64,000 bases of DNA, taken from contig NZ_CP129672.1 of the NCBI RefSeq assembly GCF_030505195.1, positions 620,001 to 684,000 on the forward strand. Reading direction: 5' to 3'. Shown here piece after piece: positions 9,015 to 16,490 of this stretch. A model generated the notes under the pieces. That model was not told where the DNA came from and ran no database searches. It saw only the letters and a program-made list of their open reading frames with translations. Every line of letters begins with the position of its first letter. Positions within the stretch are counted from its first letter, which is position 1. A program made the position numbers and the translations under genes. The DNA comes from Comamonas testosteroni. GTDB lineage: Bacteria; Pseudomonadota; Gammaproteobacteria; Burkholderiales; Burkholderiaceae_C.

Positions 9015-10292
9015 ATGCGCATAGAGACACTCGCCGTACATGCCGGCTATTCCCCCGACCCCACCACCAAGGCTGTGGCCGTGCCCATCTACCAGACGGT
9101 GGCCTATGCGTTTGACAGCGCCCAGCATGGCGCCGATCTGTTTGATCTGAAGGTCCCGGGCAATATCTACACGCGCATCATGAATCCCACCACCGACGTG
9201 CTGGAAAAGCGCGTCGCGGCGCTCGAAGGCGGCATTGCCGCACTGGCCGTTGCATCAGGCATGGCCGCTATCACCGCCGCCATCCAGACCCTGGCCGAAG
9301 CGGGCGACAACATCGTGTCTGCCAGCACGCTCTACGGCGGCACCTACAATCTGTTTGCCCACACCTTCCCGCAGCAAGGCATCGAGGTGCGCTTTGCAGA
9401 TCCACGCGATCCGGCCAGCTTCGGCAAGCTGATCGACGGCAGGACCAAGGCGGTATTCATCGAGTCCATCGGCAACCCGCTGGGCAATGTGACCGATATC
9501 CGTGCGCTGGCCGATGTGGCCCACCAGCATGGTGTGCCGCTGATCGTCGACAACACCGTGCCCTCTCCCTATCTGCTGCGCCCGTTTGAACATGGCGCAG
9601 ACATCGTCGTGCATTCGCTGACCAAATACCTGGGCGGCCACGGCACCAGCGTTGGCGGGGCGATCGTGGACAGCGGCAAGTTCCCCTGGGCGGAGCACAA
9701 GGCCCGCTTCAAGCGCCTGAACGAACCCGACGTCAGCTATCACGGCGTGGTCTACACTGAAGCGCTGGGCCCCGCCGCCTTCATCGGCCGCGCCCGCGTC
9801 GTTCCGCTGCGAAACATGGGCGCTGCCATCTCGCCGCAGAACGCCTTCCAGATTCTGCAGGGCATCGAAACCCTGGCCCTGCGCATGGACCGCATCTGCG
9901 AAAACACGCAGAAGATTGCCGAAATCCTGCAGCAAAACCCAAAAGTGGAGTGGGTGCGCTATGCCGGGCTCAAGGACCACCCCGACCACGCCATCGTGCA
10001 AAAGCAGTCTGGCGGCCGCGCCTCCGGTATTCTCTCCTTCAGCCTCAAAGGCAACGAAGGCCGTGCGGCCGGTGCACGCTTCCTGGATGCCTTGCAGCTG
10101 TTCACGCGCCTGGTCAATATCGGCGATGCCAAGTCGCTGGCGACCCACCCCGCCTCAACCACCCACCGCCAGCTGGATGCCGAAGAGCTGGCCAAGGCCG
10201 GCGTGACCGAAGGCATGGTGCGCCTGTCCGTGGGCATCGAGCATATCGACGATCTGCTGGCCGACCTGAACCAGGCGCTGGAACGGGTCTGA
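9015..10292 (+). CDS. metY: O-acetylhomoserine sulfhydrylase
   Basis: The 425-residue PLP enzyme belongs to the Cys/Met metabolism family and makes homocysteine from O-acetylhomoserine and sulfide. The start [20 protein letters not shown], the [20 protein letters not shown] stretch and the PLP lysine Lys204 in [16 protein letters not shown] match MetY. The length is that of MetY (about 425) and not of MetB or MetC (about 390). The gene stands alone; a SAM riboswitch was looked for in the 200-base leader and not recognised. It ends 27 bases before the convergent egtB. Confidence 0.93.
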   Translation: MRIETLAVHAGYSPDPTTKAVAVPIYQTVAYAFDSAQHGADLFDLKVPGNIYTRIMNPTTDVLEKRVAALEGGIAALAVASGMAAITAAIQTLAEAGDNIVSASTLYGGTYNLFAHTFPQQGIEVRFADPRDPASFGKLIDGRTKAVFIESIGNPLGNVTDIRALADVAHQHGVPLIVDNTVPSPYLLRPFEHGADIVVHSLTKYLGGHGTSVGGAIVDSGKFPWAEHKARFKRLNEPDVSYHGVVYTEALGPAAFIGRARVVPLRNMGAAISPQNAFQILQGIETLALRMDRICENTQKIAEILQQNPKVEWVRYAGLKDHPDHAIVQKQSGGRASGILSFSLKGNEGRAAGARFLDALQLFTRLVNIGDAKSLATHPASTTHRQLDAEELAKAGVTEGMVRLSVGIEHIDDLLADLNQALERV

Positions 10293-10319
10293 AAAGGCGT
10301 CCAACTCTGGCGCGCGGCC

Positions 10320-11648
10320 TCAGGCATCGCGCGCCAGGCGCAGCCCCGTCATCTGCCAGCGAGCCGTTGCGGGAAAGAAGTTGCGATAGGTCAGCCGCGC
10401 ATGACTGGCAGGCGTGAGGCAGGAGCCTCCGCGCAGCACATACTGGTTGACCATGAACTTGCCGTTGTACTCACCCACGGCACCCTCGGCCACGCGAAAG
10501 CCCGGGTAGGCGGCATAGGACGAATGCGTCCACTCCCAGACCTGGCCAGTTGCCATCCCATGATGAGCGCCTGAGATTTCAGGATGCAGGCTGGCGTGCC
10601 CTACTGACGAGGACACAGGCCAGTCATGCGCGCTCATTGCCACCTCCCACTCCATCTCCGTCGGCAGGCGCGCACCGACCCAGCGCGCATAGGCATCGGC
10701 CTCGAAATAGGAAATATGACAGGCAGGCCTCAGCGCATGCAGAGCCGTCACGCCATACAGGCTGAACTCCTGCCAGCCCACATCACCTGAAGCATCCTCA
10801 GCTTGCCTCCAGTACCAGGGGTGGCTCAGTTGCTGTGCCTGGCACCAGTCCCAGCCCTCGGCCAGCCACCATTGCGGCTTACTGTAGCCACCATCCAGCA
10901 CAAAGCGCAGAAACTCGCCATTGTTCACGGGCCTCGATGCAATCTGCGCGGCTTGCACATAGACGCTGTGCCTGGGCATTTCATTGTCAAACGCAAAGCT
11001 GCCGCCGCCATGACCTATGCTGTAGATGCCCGCCTCAAGTGGCTGCCAAGTGATATCGGCATAGGCCTGCACGCAATTCCCCTCTGCCCCCCCACCTGTC
11101 GCATAAGCAGGCCAGAGTGGGTGACAAGAAAGCAAATGCTTGATGTCGGTGAGCATCAACTCCTGATGCTGCTGCTCGTGCTGCAGACCCAATGTGACGA
11201 GCTGAGCAACGGCCTCCTGCGTCGTCGGGCTTGTCTCTTTCATGGCGGCCATCAGCGCCAGCATCTGCTCATCCACCACAGTGCGATAGGCCATGACCTG
11301 TGCCAGAGCCGGCCTGGTCAACAAACCCCGCTGAGCTCGCGGATAGCGTGTCCCCACCTGCTGGTAGTAGGAGTTGAACAGCATGCGATAGCTGGCATCG
11401 AAAACCTGATACTCCTGCTGATGCACGGCCAGTACAAAGGTTTCGAAGAACCAGCTGGTATGGGCCAGATGCCATTTGGCAGGACTGGCATCGGGCATGG
11501 ATTGCACGCAGGCGTCTTCGGCGGACAATGGCGCTGCCAGCTTTTGCGTGCAGGCCCTCACCTGCGCGAACTGCTGCGCCAGTGCCGTCCAGTCCCATGC
11601 CTCAGACGAGACGAAAAGGGGCAGAACCATGGCTTCAGGCATGGGCAT
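10320..11648 (-). CDS. egtB: Ergothioneine biosynthesis sulfoxide synthase EgtB
   Basis: EgtB is a nonheme-iron enzyme that joins trimethylhistidine to a thiol in ergothioneine synthesis. The N-terminal DinB-like half carries the iron ligands in WHLAHTSWFFETF and LQHEQQHQELMLTDIKH (HxxxHxE). The C-terminal FGE-sulfatase half has VGARLPTEMEWEVA, GQVWEWTHSSYAAYPGFR and YVLRGGSCLTP. The start is uncertain: ATG codons at 11675, 11648, 11642 and 11630 are all near the egtD stop (11635), and none has a strong RBS. 11648 gives 442 residues and a short overlap, implying coupling to egtD. Confidence 0.9.
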   Translation of the reverse strand: MPMPEAMVLPLFVSSEAWDWTALAQQFAQVRACTQKLAAPLSAEDACVQSMPDASPAKWHLAHTSWFFETFVLAVHQQEYQVFDASYRMLFNSYYQQVGTRYPRAQRGLLTRPALAQVMAYRTVVDEQMLALMAAMKETSPTTQEAVAQLVTLGLQHEQQHQELMLTDIKHLLSCHPLWPAYATGGGAEGNCVQAYADITWQPLEAGIYSIGHGGGSFAFDNEMPRHSVYVQAAQIASRPVNNGEFLRFVLDGGYSKPQWWLAEGWDWCQAQQLSHPWYWRQAEDASGDVGWQEFSLYGVTALHALRPACHISYFEADAYARWVGARLPTEMEWEVAMSAHDWPVSSSVGHASLHPEISGAHHGMATGQVWEWTHSSYAAYPGFRVAEGAVGEYNGKFMVNQYVLRGGSCLTPASHARLTYRNFFPATARWQMTGLRLARDA

Positions 11649-12690
11649 GAATGACGGCAAACCATTTCTGCTCATCGGTCCAGACCCTGGGTTCGGCAAA
11701 TCCTGCGCAAGCCAGCATGGAGAGGAAATCGGACAGCGGGTATTTGTAGCTGTTCTCCGTATGGATGGTCTCGCCCTGAGCAAAATAGCGCAGGCCCTGA
11801 GGCCAGCACACCATGACGGGGCGACGGGCGCGCAAATGCATCTCTATGCGCGATGTCCGGCTGTCGAAGCGCGCCTCATGCGCCCAGTCCTGAAGATTGA
11901 AATCGCTGCCCAGCAGACGGTTCACATGATTGAGCACATTGAGATTGAATTCGGCTGTGACGCCCTGCTCATCGTCGTAAGCCGCTAACAGAATCGGTAC
12001 CGGCTTGGGCAGATCGATACCAATGAGCAGACCGCCGTCGCCCTCCACGAGCGAATGCATATGTCTGAGCATATGCAAAGCCTGCTGTGTATCGAAGTTG
12101 CCGATCGAGGAGCCGGGATAGAACAGCTCACGCCGCGCCTGCGGCACGCCTGACGGCAGATGCCAGTCCCCCGTGAAATCCGCCGCAACCGCACGAGCCG
12201 TAAGCCGCGGAAAGTCATGCTCCAGCCTCGCCACAGCGGCCTGCAAAAACTCGACCGCAATATCCACCCCGAGAAACTGCTGCGGCCCCACGCTGCGACA
12301 CAGGCGTCGCACCTTTTCGCAATTTCCCGCTCCCAGCTCTATCAGCACCTGGCAACCCGCCATGGCCTGGGCGATCTCCAGGTCGTAGCGAGCCATGATG
12401 GCCGCCTCGGTTCTTGTGGGATAGTACTCGGGCAGCTGGGTTATCTGCTCAAACAGGGCGCAGCCATGCGCGTCATATAGGAACTTGGGGGAAATCTGCG
12501 CCTGCCGCTGCATCAGCCCCTGCGCCAGTTCACAGCGCACAAGCGTGGAGGGGGTATACGCATCCATAAAGGTGCAACTCTCGCCCTGAAGCTGTGGAGG
12601 TCTCAACGAGGTCGCCAGAGGCAATGGAATGCGCCCTGCGCGTGATGCAAACTCTATTGATGCTGCCTGCCTGTCCGGTATCGCGCGCAT
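11635..12690 (-). CDS. egtD: L-histidine N-alpha-methyltransferase EgtD
   Basis: The 351-residue protein trimethylates histidine with SAM to give hercynine, the EgtB substrate. Family marks are SPKFLYDAHGCALFEQITQLPEYYPTRTE, the SAM-binding LIELGAGNCEKVRRL, FFPGSSIGNF-like FYPGSSIGNF, and GLLIGIDLPKPVPILLAAYDD. The ATG at 12690 is chosen over 12750 because AGGAGG stands 6 bases before it. It overlaps the egtB start. The genes egtA, egtC and egtE are not nearby, as in many proteobacteria that carry only egtB-egtD. Confidence 0.92.
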   Translation of the reverse strand: MRAIPDRQAASIEFASRAGRIPLPLATSLRPPQLQGESCTFMDAYTPSTLVRCELAQGLMQRQAQISPKFLYDAHGCALFEQITQLPEYYPTRTEAAIMARYDLEIAQAMAGCQVLIELGAGNCEKVRRLCRSVGPQQFLGVDIAVEFLQAAVARLEHDFPRLTARAVAADFTGDWHLPSGVPQARRELFYPGSSIGNFDTQQALHMLRHMHSLVEGDGGLLIGIDLPKPVPILLAAYDDEQGVTAEFNLNVLNHVNRLLGSDFNLQDWAHEARFDSRTSRIEMHLRARRPVMVCWPQGLRYFAQGETIHTENSYKYPLSDFLSMLACAGFAEPRVWTDEQKWFAVIHAHA

Positions 12691-12879
12691 GCTGATCCTC
12701 CTGATGAGCCGATCGCGCGATGCAGCCACTGCCCGCGCCATCACTGCCAAGCCTGCCTTAGGCCCTCAGCCTAGCGCGGCCGGCAATCGGCAGAAGTAGG
12801 ACTGAAGCCAGCGATTCTTTTACTGCATGCGCATGCAGCAATGCTGACAAAGTCAATACTGCTCAAAGAATTCAGCAAA
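12691..12879. promoter_or_regulatory. Upstream region of egtD with a 16-base perfect palindrome
   Basis: The 16-base palindrome CTGCATGCGCATGCAG lies at 12823-12838, about 130 bases upstream of the egtD start. It could be an operator, but no matching regulator is encoded next to it. The rest of the stretch is noncoding in appearance. Confidence 0.3.
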
Positions 12880-12913
12880 AAAAATCGGTACCCCGCGTTG
12901 GCGGAATACCGAT
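12880..12913 (-). terminator. Rho-independent terminator of the OmpW gene
   Basis: On the minus strand, ATCGGTA (12907-12913 region) pairs with TACCGAT through a GC-rich stem and is followed by eight T residues at 12880-12887. It lies downstream of the OmpW-like gene. Confidence 0.7.
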
Positions 12914-13048
12914 CTAAACATACACCCTAGCCTCCGAAGTCATCAGGCCATGCCGACCTGATGACCCCGATGCACCGCAGAGCCTGCGGTGCGTGCCTCG
13001 CCTGCGGGAAGAAGGCCGCAGACAAGAACACTCTTTGCCGTGAAGCTA

Positions 13049-13663
13049 TCAGAAGCGATAGCCCACACCCACACCCACCAGCCATGGGTCAACCTTGAAC
13101 TTGGTGTTTTCAAACACGCCTGCACCTGTGATCTTGGTGCCCAAATACACCTTCTTGATATCGAAGTTCAGTGACCAGTTCTTGTCCAGCGCATAGTCGA
13201 AGCCGACCTGCAGCGCGCCGCCAAAACTGTTCTTCTTCACGGTCACGGCACCATCCAGGATGTCCACGCTCGAGAAGCGTGTGTAGTTCACGCCTGCACC
13301 CACATAGGGCTTGAAGGCCCCAAAGTTGGTGAAGTGGTACTGCGCCAGCAAGGTGGGGGGCAGATGCTTGAGCGAACCGATCTTGCCGCCATTCAGGCGC
13401 ACATCATGCTTTTGGGGATAGGTCAGCACCAGCTCTGCCGCGATGTTGGGCGTGAAGAAGTAGGACACGTCCAGTTCAGGCATCCACTTGTTGTTGATGC
13501 TCACGCCAGCGTCTCCAGCAGCGCCACCGTTGTCGCTGTCCAGATGCAGAGCGCGCACGCGAACCTGCCAAGGGCTGGAGCCGTCAAACGAAGATTGGGC
13601 AAAAGCGGTCCCGGCAGTCAGGGCACTGGCAACGGCAGCAATCGCGATCAGAGTCTTTTTCAT
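13049..13663 (-). CDS. ompW: OmpW-family outer membrane protein
   Basis: The 204-residue protein starts MKKTLIAIAAVASALTAGTA, a clear signal peptide with cleavage after AFA. The mature part shows the OmpW pattern: RVRALHLDSDN, a beta-strand-rich body with DVSYFFTPNIAAELVLTYPQKHDV, LPPTLLAQYHFTNFGAFKPYVGAGVNYTRF, DKNWSLNFDIKKVYLGT, and a terminal strand ending VGVGYRF with an aromatic last residue. It should form a small eight-stranded barrel for hydrophobic solutes. A GGAAAG RBS lies before the ATG at 13663; the upstream extension of the frame has no signal-peptide logic. Confidence 0.92.
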   Translation of the reverse strand: MKKTLIAIAAVASALTAGTAFAQSSFDGSSPWQVRVRALHLDSDNGGAAGDAGVSINNKWMPELDVSYFFTPNIAAELVLTYPQKHDVRLNGGKIGSLKHLPPTLLAQYHFTNFGAFKPYVGAGVNYTRFSSVDILDGAVTVKKNSFGGALQVGFDYALDKNWSLNFDIKKVYLGTKITGAGVFENTKFKVDPWLVGVGVGYRF

Positions 13664-13780
13664 GGGTTCTTTCCTTGAAGAATTGGGTGAGTGCAATGCT
13701 TTGCATCCCTTGGCATCCATTGAAACAAAGCCGCTGCCACACGGGTTTGTCCCATGTCAACCCGCACACCAACACCGCAA

Positions 13781-13818
13781 AGAAAAAAGCGGACGTTGCC
13801 CATAGGCCACGTCCGCCC
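13781..13818 (-). terminator. Rho-independent terminator of the DUF808 gene
   Basis: GCGGACGT (13789-13796) pairs with ACGTCCGC (13809-13816). On the minus strand the stem is followed by TTTTTTCTTT, so it ends transcription from the DUF808 gene before the OmpW promoter. Confidence 0.75.
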
Positions 13819-13866
13819 AAGATACTGATGAAGCGCAAAAATTTACGTCACCAGTGATGGTATTCG

Positions 13867-14886
13867 TCACTTCGGATGAGCCACCCCGGCTGGTCGCAGC
13901 TTGTGCCACAGCTCCACGCACACCACAACCGCACCGCCAATGACGCCCCCAACCAGCACATGCACCAACACCGGTCCCAGCATTGCAACCATACCCCCCG
14001 TGGGCACAATCGCCTGCTCTATCCAATGCTCGACAGGCTTTATGCCGTGCACCAGCAAGCTGCCGCCCACCATGAACATGGCGGCCGTGCCCACGATGGA
14101 CAGCCCGCGCATCAGCCACGGGGTAAAAGCAATCAGACCACGGCCCATGGCCTTGGCAGCGCTGCTGCTCCTGGCCATCAGCCAGCCGCCCACATCATCC
14201 ATGCGCACAATGCCGGCCACCAGTCCGTAGACGAACACGGTGATGCCCAGAGCCACGGCGATCAGCACCGCAGCCTGCTCCCAGATGGGCTTGGTGGCTA
14301 CCGTACCCAGCGCGATCGCCATGATTTCGGCCGACAGAATAAAGTCCGTACGCACGGCACCCTTGACCTTCTGCTTTTCGTACTCCATCGGGTCCATCTG
14401 CTTTTCACGCGCGGCACGCACCGATGAAGGTGCAACACCTTGATGGGCAGCCTCCTCGGCATCCACCACGGCGTCATGCGCATCATGCTTTTGGTGCTTG
14501 TGAAACAGATCCAGGATCTTCTCCACGCCTTCGAAGCACAGAAACGCGCCCCCCACCATCAGCAAAGGCGTGATCAACCAGGGCACAAAGGCGCTGATCA
14601 ACAGCGCTGCGGGCACCAAAATAGCCTTATTCATCAACGAGCCCTTGGCCACAGCCCAGACCACGGGCAGTTCCCGGCTGGCCTTGACACCCGTGACCTG
14701 CTCGGCGTTGAGGGCCAGATCGTCGCCCAGCACGCCGGCCGTCTTCTGCACCGCCACCTTGGTCTGGGTGGCCACATCATCCAGAATCGCCGTGCTCTTG
14801 CCTGCGGCAGTCTTGGTCATCAAGGCCACGTCGTCCAGCAAGCTAGCAATATCGTCTAGCAACATCAAAAGGCCGGCACCTGCCAT
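13867..14886 (-). CDS. DUF808 (YedI-like) inner membrane protein
   Basis: The 339-residue protein begins MAGAGLLMLLDDIASLLDDV, the hallmark start of the DUF808/YedI family. It continues with DDVATQTKVAVQKTAGVLGDDLALNAEQV, then paired hydrophobic segments (ILVPAALLISAFVPWLITPLLMVGGAFL, IMAIALGTVATKP, AAVLIAVALGITVFVYGLVAGIV and two near the C terminus). A GEEVEKI-like loop precedes a charged linker of about 50 residues. The family has no established function. A GGGAGAA RBS precedes ATG 14886. It diverges from the small gene at 15030. Confidence 0.9.
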   Translation of the reverse strand: MAGAGLLMLLDDIASLLDDVALMTKTAAGKSTAILDDVATQTKVAVQKTAGVLGDDLALNAEQVTGVKASRELPVVWAVAKGSLMNKAILVPAALLISAFVPWLITPLLMVGGAFLCFEGVEKILDLFHKHQKHDAHDAVVDAEEAAHQGVAPSSVRAAREKQMDPMEYEKQKVKGAVRTDFILSAEIMAIALGTVATKPIWEQAAVLIAVALGITVFVYGLVAGIVRMDDVGGWLMARSSSAAKAMGRGLIAFTPWLMRGLSIVGTAAMFMVGGSLLVHGIKPVEHWIEQAIVPTGGMVAMLGPVLVHVLVGGVIGGAVVVCVELWHKLRPAGVAHPK

Positions 14887-15029
14887 CGCTTCTCCCGGTG
14901 GTTTGCAAAGTCGCCATCATGCCTGCAAACCGTGCCACGAGTGCGACAGGAAATTGCCAACCAGCGCGCGTTCGGCACGGGGTCCTGGCTTTGCAGCGAC
15001 AATGAGCGCCCTTACCGAACGGAAACCCT

Positions 15030-15239
15030 GTGACTCAAGCCATCGCTCATGCCGAACTGATTGCCAGCTACCGCAAACTTGCCGCAGAGGCCGCCAAGAA
15101 GGCCGAGCTGGTCAAAGCCGCTGCGGGCAAAGGCCCCAAGACCATTGCAACGGTCAGCGAAACCGCTGCCAAGGCCGCGCGCCGCCGTGATGTGATGGCC
15201 GCCAAGCTGGCCAAGCTCGGCGTCGTGCTGCCGGACTGA
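15030..15239 (+). CDS. Small Ala/Lys-rich protein of unknown function
   Basis: This 69-residue frame starts at GTG 15030 and ends at 15239. The protein is almost wholly helical in character (MTQAIAHAELIASYRKLAAE, then repeated AAK and AARR), basic, with no membrane segment. Codon use is normal for the neighbourhood. No homologous family was recognised. A weak RBS (GGAAAC) precedes the start. It lies between the divergent DUF808 gene and the convergent VWA gene; its reality rests on coding-like composition only. Confidence 0.5.
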   Translation: MTQAIAHAELIASYRKLAAEAAKKAELVKAAAGKGPKTIATVSETAAKAARRRDVMAAKLAKLGVVLPD

Positions 15240-15282
15240 GCCCCAACAAGCAGTCTTCTTCGGGCAGTCTTCCTCAGTCTTC

Positions 15283-16488
15283 CTATTTGCTGGTCTTGAA
15301 GCCCTGCGTCGCCGCCCAGGCGGCCACATCGTCGCGGCGGATGGCCGCCGCCATGAGCTGCGGAAAGGCATCGGGGGTGCAGGCAAACGAGGGCACGCCC
15401 AGAGCCGCCAGCTTGGCCGCCAGTTCCGCGTCATAGGCCGGAGCGCCCTCGTCGCTGAGCGCCAGCAGCGTGATGAACTGCACGCCCGCTTCCACCAGCT
15501 CGTTGGCGCGGCGCAGCAGGCCCGACTCCACACCGCCTTCGTAAAGGTCGGAGATCAGCACCAGAATGCTGTTGCGCGGCTCGCTGATCAGCCCCTGGCA
15601 GTAGCCGACCGCACCATTGATATCGGTGCCACCGCCCAGCTGCACGCCAAACAGCACATCGACGGGATCGTCGAGTTTCTCCGTCAGATCGACCACGGCC
15701 GTATCAAACACCACCAGCTTGGTGGCCACGGCCGGCAGACTGGCCATCACCGCACCGAAGATGCTGGAATAGACCACCGAGTTGGCCATGGAGCCGCTCT
15801 GGTCAATGCACAGGATCACCTCGCGCTGCGGTCGGCGCGCCTTGCGCCCATAGCCAATCAACGTCTCCGGAACAATGGTCTTGTACTCGGGCTGCCAATG
15901 GCGCAGGTTGGCGCGTATGGTGCGATTCCAGTCGATCTCCGCATGGCGCGGGCGGCGGTTGCGCTGGCTGCGATCCAGTGCCCCGGCCACCGCACTGCGC
16001 ATGGGCTCCTCGAGCTTTTTCATCAGTTCGTCCACCACCTTGCGCACCACCAGCCGCGCCGTGGCCTTGGTGTTCTGCGGAATCACCGAGCCCAGCGAAA
16101 TCAGGTCCGCCACCAGATGCACATCGGGCTGCACGTTCTCCAGCATCTCAGGCTGCAGCAGCAGCTCACGCAGATTCAGGCGCTCCATGGCATCGCGCTG
16201 CATGACCTGCACGATCTGGCTCGGAAAGTATTTGCGGATATCGCCCAGCCAGCGCGATACCGAAGGCGAGGAGTTGCCGCGTCCGCCCTTGCGCGATGCC
16301 AGCTTGCTGTCTTCCTCATACAAGGCGGCCAGCGCCTTGTCCATCTCCTGCAAACGGCCCGTCACACCGCCGCAACTGGCGTCAGCGGGGCTGCCCAGCA
16401 CCATGCGCCAGCGCTGCATCCGCGTAGTGGGCTGCAGCTCTTCGGATTCCTGTTGCGGCTCAGTCGCCATATTTGCTGTTTGCTTCAT
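15283..16488 (-). CDS. VWA domain protein, last gene of the MoxR module
   Basis: The 401-residue protein has a helical N-terminal half (about residues 25-210) and a C-terminal von Willebrand A domain. The MIDAS is intact: DQSGS (Asp229, Ser231, Ser233), the Thr in LGGGTDINGAVGYCQ, and Asp in VLISDLYEGG. It resembles the CoxE/ViaA-type partners that work with MoxR AAA+ proteins, presenting substrates or metals to the ATPase. ATG 16488 is chosen because AAGGTG precedes it; the GTG at 16494 is part of that RBS. It starts 3 bases after the DUF5682 stop codon. Confidence 0.88.
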   Translation of the reverse strand: MKQTANMATEPQQESEELQPTTRMQRWRMVLGSPADASCGGVTGRLQEMDKALAALYEEDSKLASRKGGRGNSSPSVSRWLGDIRKYFPSQIVQVMQRDAMERLNLRELLLQPEMLENVQPDVHLVADLISLGSVIPQNTKATARLVVRKVVDELMKKLEEPMRSAVAGALDRSQRNRRPRHAEIDWNRTIRANLRHWQPEYKTIVPETLIGYGRKARRPQREVILCIDQSGSMANSVVYSSIFGAVMASLPAVATKLVVFDTAVVDLTEKLDDPVDVLFGVQLGGGTDINGAVGYCQGLISEPRNSILVLISDLYEGGVESGLLRRANELVEAGVQFITLLALSDEGAPAYDAELAAKLAALGVPSFACTPDAFPQLMAAAIRRDDVAAWAATQGFKTSK

Positions 16489-16490
16489 GG

